Position numbers and translations under genes: made by a program. Below, piece by piece: positions 1-11,089 of a DNA stretch of 64,000 nt. The stretch's first letter is position 1. The number at the start of each line of letters is the position of its first letter. Under the pieces are notes generated by a model. That model saw only the letters and a program-made list of their open reading frames with translations. It did no database searches and was not told the DNA's origin. Origin of the DNA: Didymodactylos carnosus (lineage: Eukaryota; Rotifera; Eurotatoria; Philodinida; Philodinidae); NCBI GenBank assembly GCA_905250885.1, contig CAJNOQ010000051.1:1-64000 (forward strand), read 5' to 3'.

Positions 1-1305
1 AAAATATTTTAAAGTTGGAAACTTGTGTCTTGTTAATAAAATTGTATGAACTTTATTTGTTTGATTGCATGTAGAAATATAATTGTAAATATCATCGATT
101 GTATGGAGCTAAAGTGAAAAAAGACGAGATGATTATTTGTAAAAGAGTAGAGTGATTATTTCATTTGAACTTACTGTTCGAACATAATAGTTTACTGGAA
201 TAATTTTTCTTACAAATTCTTTAATATGGGTTTCCGAATAATCATTTTCATCAAAATGATAAACTTTATTTTGACTGATTCCAACGAGACATGGATTGTC
301 AATAATACCTAACTCATTCGATACCCATCTATCTCGGATATTAAATTCTCCCGTACCAATACCTATGTATATAACAAAGATGTTAAATAAATAGAATCAA
401 CAAAATTTTTGTAGAGTAAAAAAAAAAGTAGAAACTTATTTTACCTACATCGTCGAATTGCTTTTGCATTGATCGAAAAATCGAAGCTGGTTGTTGACAC
501 CGTATACAAAAATTGGTACTACCAAATAGAATATATGGTTTTATATGACTATTGGGTAAAATATCATTAATTAGTTCTCTGAAAAAAACATTTATAAAAT
601 ATAATTGAATACTAAAAGTAAAATATTCATACCGAGCATTTATCGTTTTCTTTGATCCATGAGGTGTATCACTGAAGAAATAAAAATTACCAAATTGTGA
701 ACGAAACATATCGTACGGATCACGAAATCCATAACTGCCACGCTGTGAATTATCATTGGATGTGGTACCATATTGATCATAATTTGATTTTTTCTCAGAA
801 TCACTCAAAATCTAAACATATTTTAAAAGAAAAATGTTTATATAAAGACAAAAATTTCTTGATGAAAAGATAAAAAAATTTTTTTTAATCGAATTATCTT
901 CTCACCGACTCGAGAGCATAACTAAAATCTCATATAGTTTCAATTTACTGTAATAATTAACATCAATTTACAACATAACATTTTATATTCTTACCTCATA
1001 GGCAGCATTTATTTTGGTAAATTGATCATGTGCATTTGCTTCACTGTTTTTATCCGGATGCCTGAAATGTAAAGAAAAACAAAATGTGTATATATATATA
1101 CAGTCGATTAAAAGGGCACTCACCAATATTTTGCTAATTTTTTATATGCTGCACGAATTTCTTTATCCGTGGCTGATTTTTTCAAACCAAGTACATCATA
1201 AGGATTAAAATCATTCGTATTACTATTAAATAATGGTGGTTGAATAGCAAAAACAATAAAAATTATTGATAAATATATATGTGATTTCCAATGAATCGAA
1301 CACAT
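1..1305 (-). CDS. DNAJC16: DNAJC16-like J-domain and thioredoxin-fold ER protein, 3' part cut by window edge
   Basis: Six exons read in frame on the minus strand: 1305-1124, 1061-995, 811-633, 578-445, 362-175 and 108-1; the C-terminal half lies beyond base 1. Residues about 8-20 form a hydrophobic signal or anchor segment, followed by a J domain (about 34-98) with the HPD motif at residues 62-64, created exactly across the first intron. The next region (about 143 onward) looks like a thioredoxin fold with a CxxC pair (CIRC, residues 167-170). Signal sequence, J domain and thioredoxin fold in this order match the DNAJC16/ERdj8 family, ER proteins that recruit Hsp70; that role is family knowledge. 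A splice-acceptor AG lies 7 nt upstream of the ATG. DNAJC10 would be the alternative, but its several thioredoxin domains cannot be tested here because the gene is truncated. Confidence 0.85.
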
Positions 1306-2752
1306 TTACAATCTAAAATCATTAAATTAATTGTTAGATAATTTTCTATAACAATGAAAAAAATAATAGATGACACATCAAATATTTATCAATCACGTGG
1401 AAATAGTAAATAAATCATTTACATTACTCGCTTTTTCAAGTTTTTCTTTATGGTATTTTAATTTTTTGATTTTGCCTTGTTAACAACGTTGTTTTCGTTG
1501 TATAGCCAACAGACAGACGGCATGATTTTATAAATATTCTAAGTCTCTTCTACCATAAAGTTAGGAGATGTATATACCTTTTTCACTAAGTTTTCTTCAG
1601 TAAAGTAAATAATCTATTTACCATTTACCTAAGTAAGTAAATGAATTGTTTACTATTTCTGTGCGATCGATAAATACTTGACGTACCATTTACAATTTTG
1701 GTTTTAAATTGCATTTAGAAAAAGTGACACCTCTAGACATAATTGATGAATATCGCAAACTCAGATCGATAATTCATCAAATCAATTCATTTTTGTAGAT
1801 GGATATAGCCTGGATCTAGCTGTTGATAGTACTGCTATGATCTTTCACAGCGAAAATCAGGCAACGATAAACTTTAAAAGAATTTTACAATCCACCGCTA
1901 TTCATTTTCTTTTTCTTTTTTTTTTTCAATTTGTTTTTAATGTTTCCATTTTTATATTTTGATCTAGTTTGCTGTTTATCATATTTATTTCTATCACATT
2001 CATTAGATAACAATTAAATCTCCTACGCTCAAATGAACGGTATTTTACCTTTATTTCTGTCTTCTATGACACCAATATCGTCTTCAGCACTCGACTGTTG
2101 TGCACGATCATTTTATAATCGATTATATTCAACTAGTCTAGAAATAAACAGAAATACAACAACGTGAATTTAGAATATAAATGGCGTTGATCAACATATC
2201 GTTTAACCATTTTGAACACTTAATTACAGTCAAATATAACTTCAAAAAAGAAATGTTATATTTGAATTCTTTGATTCATGTTTAGAGGTGCATTTTAAAT
2301 AACTGAAATCTCCTTGAATGCATTTCTTAGTGTAAGATCAAGCCGTGCTGGATTTCATGCAAAAGACAACAACGCTTAATAAATAAATTCTAGCCATATC
2401 TATTAAAATATGCGTTTTCATAACACTAATAATAAAAATGAGTTAAAAAAGTTGCCACAAACGTTCTTTAACGAGCATCTTCATGCATATAATTGAATAA
2501 AATAAACGTATAATAAGAATGCATAGGAAAAAAAATGTACACATTAGTTAAGAAATAAATTTGTCATTAATATACAATAAAAAGAAAAGAGTAGACAGTG
2601 TTTGCTTAAACAAAGAAAAAAACAGCATAAAATCTGGATCAAAAATCATCAGCTCATATAACAAGATACCATCATATCCTGGTGAAAGAAAAACATATCT
2701 GAGTTACAAGAGAATTATTGTCCTTCCTCCTACATCTGATTGTTCAAAAGTT
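1306..2752. other. Intergenic spacer between DNAJC16-like gene and carrier gene
   Basis: AT-rich sequence of about 1.4 kb lying 5' of the DNAJC16-like gene and 3' of the carrier gene. No open frame with recognisable protein similarity, RNA gene or clear inverted repeat was seen. It should hold the promoter of the first gene and the polyadenylation region of the second, but no specific site can be defended. Confidence 0.6.
1313..1314 (-). promoter_or_regulatory. Splice-acceptor AG 7 nt before the DNAJC16-like start codon
   Basis: Read on the minus strand, a T-rich tract ends in TTTTAG only 7 nt before the ATG. It could be the 3' end of a 5'-UTR intron or a spliced-leader trans-splice site. 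No partner donor was identified. Confidence 0.5.
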
Positions 2753-5055
2753 TCACAAAGAAGCTAGACCAGAAAATTTGCGAAGTTGTTCCATAACAAC
2801 AAAAATAACAACTGTCTGCGGTCCAAGTCTAACGTATTGAGCTGACCAGCCGCGCAATAATCCGCGAAATCCTTCTTTATGCATCAGTTGTTCCGTACAT
2901 TCTACAAATAACATAAACTCAAATTATTAATAATAAAATTTTACTTTAAATGTCCATTATTGTTTTACCAACGACTCCAAGATCTCCCATTGCAAACATA
3001 TTGGTCTTGATCATGTCCAAAGGAGCAGTCACTGTTGTCGTAATTAGACTAAAACAAAGCAAATATAGAGAAAAACATTATTTAACTTTAAGATTGAACA
3101 TACCCGGTGGTTAAAGAAGCACCTAAATGAATTTTTATTCCGTCCTCCCACCCTGTGATGTTTGTCCAAAGTCTTTTAGCATGATCGTATGTAACACATT
3201 GAGACGCTGTTAATACTGCAAAGATTGAGACAAAAATATCAACTTTGTATTATATATACCCGAAGATTGCATACCTGCTGTTCTCACTACCGCGGGAGTC
3301 GTTCCCACCTAAAACGATGACACAATCAAAACTGAAGAATAACCACCACCAGAAACAATCAGCAATATTAATCTTGAGATATACAATAAATAAATTATTT
3401 ATTTATTTATTTACAAAAAGTAAGAGTTATCAAAGGTCCCCGACCTGTAATAAATAACAAGGACTTAAGCCAATAAAAGAGTAACGACAATTCGACAAAA
3501 GAAAACTAGAGTAACAGACAAAGACAGATCAAGTAAACAAATGAAACCAAAGTAAAGCAAAAGAGTAAAATAAAAAAATTAAAACGGAGAAAAACTAGCA
3601 CAGGTATGGGTTGACTAGAAATATGGCTGTATTTTACTGTAAGATATGTTAAGATAAAGCTCTTTTAAATGATGATAAAGAAGACAAACAAATCATTGAT
3701 TCTGGTAATTTATTCTAGTCAGTGACAGTTCTATAAAAAAAGGAGGATAAAACTGTTTGTAAAGAAAGATCGTTAACAAGAATTTGAAAGCGAACGTGTT
3801 TAGAGTGATGAAGGCGTAAAGAAGTGTAGTGGGGACGATGACCAGGTTTGTGAACAGCTATCCGTCACACTGGCAGGTCTGCAGGGAGAAATTTGTCCCT
3901 GAAGAGAAGAATAGCAAGAGAAAAATGAGAATTAAAGAGTTCGGCTTTGTTCACATCAGCGGAAACAGATTTAGAGCCAAGAAACATAGATTGAGGTAGA
4001 GTGGAGTGAGAAGAAGATAATTTTTTGATAGAGCTCCAGAATCTACGAGGATCCGAAAACAAGGAAGAAAGAGAGCGGGGGTAAGACGACTTTTCACGAT
4101 GATAAAGAAAGAGAACAAGATTTCTTGCCTTACGAAACTCAGCAACACATTAGAAAACGACGGTTACGGATAGAGATGACTCCAGAGTAGATATAGTACG
4201 AACAGGCACCAGTGGAACGAATCTACAGATAGCGTCATTTACGTACTCAGTCCAAATATGGACGACCGTGTCCTCCAACCTAAAGATCATACTTACCCAT
4301 AGACCGTGCACACCATGTGTTCTTATGACATCTTTGACAACGTGAATCGAAGAATGATATGGGGAATTTTTTTGTTGTAGTTTTGTTTTTACTAGATCAA
4401 TAGGATTAGAAGCAATTGCAGCTATTGAACCAGATATACATCCGGCAGTTATATTTCGAAAAAATGAAATTGTTCGACTATTATGATTCCCCGGTAAGCT
4501 TTTTAGCATATTTTTAATTGGTCCATAAAAACCCAATCTGACACCTCCATAAAATAGACCTATAAACCACAAGATTGAGATTAAAGAGTATAGACCAAAT
4601 ATTCGCTTACCTCTCATTAGTGAAGGTGTTAAACCAGAATAAAACGCTCTTACACCCTCTTTTCGTGCTATTGTATGAGCTGTTTTTATTAGACCAGCCC
4701 TTAACAAAAAAAGGAATTAATAATAATATTCATTCATATCAATTTCTATCAGAATTATTACTTCATGGCTGATTTCGAGGATGTTACTGTAGAATTTGCT
4801 AATTGTAAACGGACTTTGAGAACGTCAATTGGTAAAGTTGCAAAATTAGCAATGCTGACGCTTAAACCACTCGTAATAAACTAGATGAAACGCAAAAAAT
4901 TTGTACTAAAAGTTTTTCTAATGTGATATTGGCTTGGTATTGTTCCATAACGATCTTACTTCTTTCAAAAATGGATGATAGTAAAACCAATTTTCTGTAA
5001 GTCTACTACCAGATTCTTCTAATGTGATTTTTGTGACATCAGCACTAACTGCCAT
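2753..5055 (-). CDS. Mitochondrial carrier (SLC25) family protein, complete, 313 aa
   Basis: Eight exons on the minus strand: 5055-4960, 4880-4762, 4699-4611, 4559-4297, 3308-3275, 3215-3104, 3048-2969 and 2901-2753. They sum to 942 nt and close in frame on a TGA. The 313-residue length fits the family. Three carrier signatures are present, one per repeat: PIDVLKVRLQ, PIDLVKTKLQ and PLDMIKTNMF, so the protein should be a six-helix inner-membrane transporter. The general pattern (GLYYGG-like and GFYGPIK segments, NPIDLVKTKLQ) is closest to the UCP/dicarboxylate-oxoglutarate subgroup as I remember it, but the substrate cannot be assigned. The third signature lacks the usual basic-hydrophobic-Q ending. 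The 988-nt fourth intron (3309-4296) carries a LINE remnant on the same strand. A splice-acceptor AG lies 6 nt upstream of the ATG. Confidence 0.92.
3389..4290 (-). mobile_element. Non-LTR retrotransposon (LINE) ORF2 remnant, internally deleted
   Basis: Inside the carrier intron, the minus strand encodes a LINE-like linker between endonuclease and reverse transcriptase. The clearest stretch, about 4062-3920, has DPRRFWSSIKKL, then LPQSM and NKAELFNSHF, the pattern seen before the RT domain of jockey/CR1/RTE-type elements. A same-frame segment upstream (about 4285-4150) is separated from it by a stop codon. Downstream, about 3830-3720, a stretch with HHSKHVRFQ and LSLTRINYQNQ resembles the C-terminal end of such ORF2 proteins, so most of the RT domain is missing. 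The element ends near 3389-3413 in a TAAA-type tail expected for these LINE clades. Boundaries are approximate and no target-site duplication was identified. Confidence 0.7.
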
Positions 5056-5061
5056 GTTACC

Positions 5062-5063
5062 CT
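5062..5063 (-). promoter_or_regulatory. Splice-acceptor AG 6 nt before the carrier start codon
   Basis: The minus strand reads a pyrimidine-rich stretch ending TTTTGTAG, then GGTAAC and the ATG at 5055. It may be a 5'-UTR intron end or a trans-splice acceptor. Confidence 0.5.
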
Positions 5064-5368
5064 ACAAAATGAAGAAGTACTATCACATATACAATATTTC
5101 ATGTATTCTAGCACCATTTACCTGCAATTTAAAATAAAATAACTATATTTAAATATGAAAATCTGTGAAGATTAATAGTGTCAAAACTAATAAACACGCG
5201 TTTAACGATAAGCTGAATGTATGTTAAGAATGTTATATTAAAATGGTGATGGCATTGAACAACCGATCAACATATAATGAAAATAGTTAACAAGAGAACG
5301 GATACTATAAAACATAATGGTAATGTAAATCTAAAAAAGTAAAACTACACAAACAAATAATAAAAAAA

Positions 5369-5486
5369 GTCAAAACTAGGCATCCATAAATTTTATCCAT
5401 AAATCTCTATTATCAACGTGAAATTTTGAAATTTTACGGCGATAGTAGAGATTTATGGATAAAATTTATGGATGCCTAGTTTTGAC
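5369..5486. repeat. Near-perfect hairpin, MITE-like foldback element
   Basis: Arms of about 46 nt at 5369-5414 and 5441-5486 are inverted copies with roughly one mismatch, around a 26-nt spacer. The outer ends are GTCAAAACTAGGC and its complement. An A-rich AATAAAAAA string lies on both sides and could be a target-site duplication, but the local low complexity makes this uncertain. Size and symmetry suit a miniature DNA transposon. Confidence 0.75.
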
Positions 5487-7544
5487 CAATAAAAAAATAC
5501 AACGGGAAAATACGTTACAGAAAAGTTTGCACGGAGAACATTGCTAGTAAAATAAAAAAACAACAGTACCGTACTGTAATGTCACGATGATCCTTGAAAT
5601 CTCCAAAGAAGTTTATAAAATACGAAAGTAATTACATGAGTGTATTATAGTTCACAATTCTGATGTTTTCTGTTAGCTATTTGCTTAATACAATTCTAAA
5701 AAAGAAGACAAAAAAATTGTGTGAATCATAGTTTTTAAACTTTTGTTTTCAAGATTTTTTTCAAAAGCCTTTTCATATGAACTTGGACAATTCAGATCTC
5801 TACTCTGTTCTCTCTTATTCTAAGTTAAAATTACGAGGAAACCTTCCAGGTGTCCACTTCCGTTTTCTACGATAATGTGTTTGTCGATAGAATATATTCT
5901 TGTAAGAAAGCCCAAAGGGATTTGTACCCTTATTGCTTCTTTCAAAAGTTATAAGTTTTTTTGTTTGCTTGTAGAAAACGTGGTAATAACAAAGTTTTTG
6001 TATACCAGTAAAACCAACGAGATAAGGGCTGAGATTTCCTGCACCTGTGCTAGTATTTCTGTTAATATCACAAAATATTCAAAGTTCGTACTGTTCTTAA
6101 TCTTATTGGATGCCCGCTACGATGAAAGAAAAGCAACCGCAGCGAAAAACAGAAGATTATAAAAAGAAGTGTGAGTCAAAGGAAAAACCGCTGCTTCAGG
6201 AAACATGATTTTACTTAACGAAGCAAAAAATTCAATTACTCATCATGTTCGATCGACAACTGAACGAAGGTGGACACACAGAGACGATTCCTCGTTAGAC
6301 ACACATCTCAGCTTGAGTTTTCCTCATTGTATCAATAGTTCTGAAATAAGTCCTGAAGGATAACGACATGAAACATCACTCATATTTTTAACATAACTGA
6401 GATGTGAATGAACTAATGTGTACAATTGAACGTGGCTTTATTCGGAAGCTTGATTCTGTTCAAAGAACGGAAGAAAGAAAACCAATCAAAATTAAAACAT
6501 ACGTTACGACTAATAGCGCAGTCAGTCAGTAATGCTGAGTGAGCGACACAAAAAAACTTTCGACTATTTCGCTAGAAGAATTTCGGCAAACACTGTCATT
6601 CCGCATCATGGGCTGTTATAAGCAGACTATTCCACTGAGACGGGCATGAATCAGTGAAAATTATACCTAAGTGCATGCACATATTAAGGAAATAGGTAAA
6701 TATTTAATTCGTACGTTTTGTTATTCTCGTATGTTTAAATTTGTGTATGCCATGAAATTAAATTAAAAACCAGTTTTTCTACTTTATATGCAAGAAGAGG
6801 AGTTCTTGAATCATGATGGTGGCTAATGGGTAATCACTGGAAATGTCAATAAGCATGTATATTCGACAATCTCGCACCACTGTCTACCTCCAAAATTAGT
6901 GTTAAATTAACCCATTACGGTAACGGGCAAATTCACTGATGAGAATAAGAGAGTCATTACTATGATCGACATCTATTTTAATATTTTTAGAAGTTCTGAC
7001 TCAGAAATGAATTTCGGTACACAAAATGTGGTAAATATATCAAAAAACGATTTTGTTTTTTTGAAGAGAAATAGCTTTCTATAAAATCTAAAACTATTTT
7101 GGAAAATATTGAAGAAAATAGAGGTTTAGAGAAGTTCCACGACAACGGTGACTTTCTGTAGTTAAAAAGACGTACTGTTAGACTATCTTGACCATGCGTG
7201 GGTTCGCATGATGTGAATGTTAATTCTTTCGTAAAATTTCTAGTGAACAGCATAATTCCTTTTTACTCTCTAACGGATAGAAAAACAGCTTCATCCGAGA
7301 ATCTTATTTGTACAAAATAAATTTATGTAATTGCACAAAGCTTATCTACGACAAGACTTTCTAGGAAGTTTGTTTTTGTCAAGCAAAAGATTTTGTATAG
7401 GAACGACTTTAGCGAAAAATGCTTCCTTTATCTGAATAAGTCGATCTGTTGTTGCTTTAGTAAAAGAATGATATCGATCTGACGAGATTTTAACTATATT
7501 GTCATGCATACTTATTTTACATTTGAAACAACATTGCTCTTTGT

Positions 7545-7546
7545 AG
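7545..7546 (+). promoter_or_regulatory. Splice-acceptor-like AG 31 nt before the RPL10A start codon
   Basis: A pyrimidine-rich run ending TTTGTAG precedes a 31-nt leader to the ATG at 7578. A 5'-UTR intron or a trans-splice site are both possible. Confidence 0.4.
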
Positions 7547-7577
7547 ATTTAAAAGTCGTTGAAAAAATCCTTTTACC

Positions 7578-8457
7578 ATGTCTTCCAAAGTAACAAAGGT
7601 AATTTGAAGAAGCTTAATCATGTTTACAAAATATTTTACTTTTGCACTATTATTCTTTGTGCTATAGGACATGTTATTTGAAACAACACAAAATGTGTTA
7701 ACGTATGCAAATGAGGTAAAATTTTGATATTTCGTTTTCCTTCCACGTGAAGAAGAGACTGTTTCCATGTTTAAAACTGCATTATTGGTTTGGTTATGTT
7801 TAGACAAAAAAGCGTAAATTTGTCGAAACAGTTGAATTACAAGTAGCGTTAAAAAATTTTGATCCAAGCCGTGACAAACGTTTCAGTGGTACCGTTCGAC
7901 TACGTTACACACCAAAACCCAAATTTGCTGTGTGTGTATTGGGAGATGAACGTCATTGTGATGAAGCTCGTGCGAATAATATACCATGCATGACAATTGA
8001 TGATTTAAAGAAATTTAATAAAGATAAAAAACAAGTGCGAAAACTATCTCATCAATATGATGCATTTTTAGCCAGTGATGTTGTCATTCGGTATGTTCTC
8101 GCTTTTCTTTGGCTTGTGTTCTATTTTGTATTTATTTATTCTTTACTTTTATTCAGACAAATACCACGTATACTTGGGCCGGGTTTAAATAAAGCTGGCA
8201 AATTTCCAACAGCTATAACACACAGTGATAGTTTAGTACAAAAAGTCGAAGAAATCAAATCTACAATTAAGTTTCAAGCAAAAAAGACCATATGTCTATC
8301 GGTTGCTGTTGGTAACGTGAATATGAGTGTCGAAGAATTAGCTGCCAATATTAATTTATCGGTTAATTTCTTAGTATCTTTATTGAAAAAAAATTGGCAA
8401 AATGTACGATCATTATATGTTAAAAGTACGATGGGTAAACCACAACGTCTTTATTAG
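7578..8457 (+). CDS. RPL10A: 60S ribosomal protein L10a (uL1), complete, 218 aa
   Basis: Four exons, 7578-7598, 7668-7715, 7804-8090 and 8157-8457, sum to 657 nt and encode 218 residues ending at TAG. The protein is near-colinear with animal RPL10A throughout: [65 protein letters not shown]-like [25 protein letters not shown] and the C-terminal [11 protein letters not shown]. It forms the L1 stalk of the large ribosomal subunit and helps E-site tRNA release (family knowledge). The first coding exon is only 21 nt (MSSKVTK) and the second 48 nt; both were placed because their phases and the N-terminal family pattern fit exactly. Confidence 0.97.
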
Positions 8458-8589
8458 AAGAAAGACTCATTTTTAGTAAAAATGAAAGTTTTGTGGGGAA
8501 ACAAGAGAAAAGCATTTGCAATTTTTTTGTTCATCCTTTGTTTTTTTCTTTGTTATCTAAACTGTTGTCATCCACAAGAAAAAAGTTGA

Positions 8590-8595
8590 AATAAA
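8590..8595 (+). promoter_or_regulatory. Candidate polyadenylation signal for RPL10A
   Basis: An AATAAA hexamer lies about 130 nt after the RPL10A stop codon, a plausible distance for a short 3' UTR. In sequence this AT-rich the hexamer also occurs by chance. Confidence 0.35.
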
Positions 8596-9185
8596 AATTA
8601 ATATCTCAAAGAGGCACTTGCTTCCACTGAAATGTTGAACCGAGTTAGCAGATTTTTGAGTTAAAAATAAAAAGTGTGACGTATCATAATTAATGTAAGC
8701 TTGACCTCACAAAATATCAGCTGGTTTTCATTGTACTTATGTTATCTGAGCACTTTTTGAAATTCAGGTTTCGATTAAGATTATCTTTTCGTCTTGCATT
8801 ATCATAAAAAAAACAAGTAAACGCAAGTATTTAAATAAGAGTGCAGAAACATTAAATATTAACTTCACAGTGTCTAGTACTTTTTCTGATCATGTAATGC
8901 ATGTTGAGTAGAACATATAGAACAAGTAGAGTTTATTTTAATATGTTTAATCAGCTTAATTCACAATGATTTGTTTTGTTCCTTTCACATTAAAACCACT
9001 AATATCATTCTTCGAGAATACTAACGATCTTTTTATAATCACGGTCGAAAAATGTATGTTTATTTTTGTTTTTTAGATCTTGTGTCCATAAAGCTATGAA
9101 TAGTACAACGAACACATATCGTGAATATTCTGGAACCGAAGGGTAAGATCTATAGTTTGTTTTTACTTCTTGTGTTATATATGTA

Positions 9186-9252
9186 CAGTGAAATTTGCGA
9201 TCGGAAAAGTGGAGGGCATGACCACCCACTTCTCCGATCCCAAGTTTTACAA
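9186..9252. repeat. Short palindrome with mariner-like ends
   Basis: Inverted arms at about 9186-9212 and 9226-9252, best over GATCGGAAAAGTGG and its complement, around a short spacer. The left end reads TACAGTGAAA, reminiscent of Tc1/mariner termini at a TA target. No transposase is nearby. It may be a tiny MITE or solo-terminus remnant. Confidence 0.45.
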
Positions 9253-10564
9253 TGTGCATATCTTGGAAAGAAAGTCATGTTTTATAAAACTAGCTGTCTT
9301 ATTCTGTGTTTCATATGAGAAAGTTTACAAACATTCGTTCTAGTAAACATGATAGTTTTTCCTTTACTTTTGCCTTTTAATGTGAGACTATTTTCATTTT
9401 ATTACCGACTTTTTATACTGTACATAAAATAATATCATCAATGGTTAACTCACCGTTTCTAAATTTATAGCATATCAATCATTTACCTGGCTACATTTCT
9501 CAGAATTATGTTAATACTAGTAATAATCATAATAATTAAACATGTGCATGCTACTTTTTGCAATGCGAGCACTCTCGTTACATTTTTCAGTGTGAAAAAA
9601 GAGAATTCTCTTTCGTTCTTCACTATGATTTCTAGAAGTCTGTCGCTGATTTGGCATTCCACAGGTTAACAAAATGAACGATCAACTTATTTGCTGTCGC
9701 ACTGGTTTCTTAAGATAAAGTGAACTTAATTGTTTAGTATTTAACACAAATTTACGAAAAGCAGGTTCCTGTCTCTGCGTTTATTAGACTATTCGTATAA
9801 AAATAAAAGTAGTGGCTATAAGAAAGTAAAGTTCAATTAGCTTCCACTTTGGCCCTTTTAAACATTCTACACTTGTTACTTTTACATTTTTGTTCAGAAA
9901 TCCAAAACAATGTCATAGATAAACGGATTCTGCTGTTATAAAAACTTGGTATTAGTAAAGGAAGAACAAACTAACTGTGTAAATTTATTTCACTGCTTGC
10001 AACAGATTGAATAAAGTGAAGATGAGTGAAAAGAATACACAAGTAAACCAACTATTTGTCAGAGGAGAAAAGGATAGAAATCTCCCCTGCTGAAATCCAA
10101 AAATTTGGCAATGTTGTCAGAGAGAGAAAACGAGGCAGAATTAGAGATATTCTATTTTTCATTTTTATCAAAATATATCAGCGGCGTGTATGCGTATCAT
10201 GTAATTTTAACTATACATACAAATGCAGCAGTTAGCTGTCCAGAAAAGAGAGAGAAAAGACAAACGAAAGGAGGACTGTAAATTTTTGTCTTATTTGAAA
10301 TTATACAAATAAACTGTAGAATCATTCTTGTGTAATGAAAACGAAAGATATCGTAGTTTTAATAATAAGATAAGTCGAAACTCTACCGATAGAAACTTTA
10401 GCCGGCAAACAACTACCATAAATAGTTATCTCTCAGAATATGACGTTTGGTTGTCTAAGTACTTTCTATTATTATATCTAGTCAGGGTAGTCAAGAGTTT
10501 CTCAGCTACTCTTATATAAAATTCTACTCATGAGTCGGACATCACTGTATTTATTAATTGCTTT

Positions 10565-10835
10565 ACAATTATGGCAAGTCCCACGGGACTCCCGGTCAAC
10601 TCCGGAATCACTCTTCTGTTTTGCCAGTGATATAAGTAGACAAAAAGAAAAACGGTGCCACTGGCAAGAATCGAACATTTGACTCAAAAATGTTTCAGAA
10701 TCAAGTATATAAGCGGTCAGCTGAAAACGAAAAAGGTCCCGCGGACTGCTGTGGGAGTCCCACATTGAAGTCCCACTGGAGTCCGTAATGGCATGAGGCT
10801 TTCAGCGGAAGGCTCGTGGGACTCTCGACTATGGC
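10565..10835. repeat. GTCCCAC/GTGGGAC-rich repetitive patch, possible transposon remnant
   Basis: This 270-nt stretch has higher GC than its surroundings and repeats GGGACTC, AGTCCCAC and GTGGGACTC in both orientations, at about 10575, 10735-10785 and 10815. It also holds a small inverted pair, GCCAGTG and CACTGGC, near 10622 and 10653. The minus strand there contains GTTCGATTC, like a tRNA B box, but no cloverleaf can be folded. The pattern suggests a decayed foldback element or SINE; the class is unknown. Confidence 0.4.
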
Positions 10836-11089
10836 AGTAACAGAAACACATGCATACTCAAACAACAAATGTATAGCACTTAGCTTCAGCAAGATCTTAT
10901 ATAAAATGGGTTTAGAAAATAAAATGAAGAACTGTTTATTGCACATTTTAAATTGTATCACTTCAATAAGAGCGTGCACATGCTCTAGAGTTGGTAAGAG
11001 GAGTATACAGTTTTAGAACCGAGATAATAGAAGCAAGAGCAGTGAGAAACGCCCTTTACGTTCATACATCTTGACTCTTACACCGCTTC

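Larger units (their letters stand above)
5056..7577. other. Intergenic spacer between divergent carrier and RPL10A genes
   Basis: About 2.5 kb between two divergently transcribed genes, so it should hold both promoters. It contains a hairpin element at 5369-5486. No other coding or RNA feature was recognised; short open frames here have no recognisable similarity or coding-like composition. Confidence 0.6.
8458..11089 (+). other. Spacer between RPL10A and UCKL1
   Basis: About 2.6 kb holding the RPL10A 3' UTR and the UCKL1 upstream region. Apart from a small palindrome at 9186-9252 and a less AT-rich repetitive patch at 10565-10835, nothing recognisable was seen. No convincing open frame or RNA gene. 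Confidence 0.55.

Noticed and set aside
3951-4148. Minus-strand frame overlapping the LINE
   Set aside because: It is an out-of-frame shadow of the LINE ORF2 segment.
5875-6162. 95-codon open frame upstream of RPL10A
   Set aside because: Composition and sequence look random; no domain or exon structure supports it.
10600-10700. tRNA-like B box (GTTCGATTC) on the minus strand
   Set aside because: The T-stem does not pair and no acceptor or anticodon stem could be built, so no tRNA gene is called.
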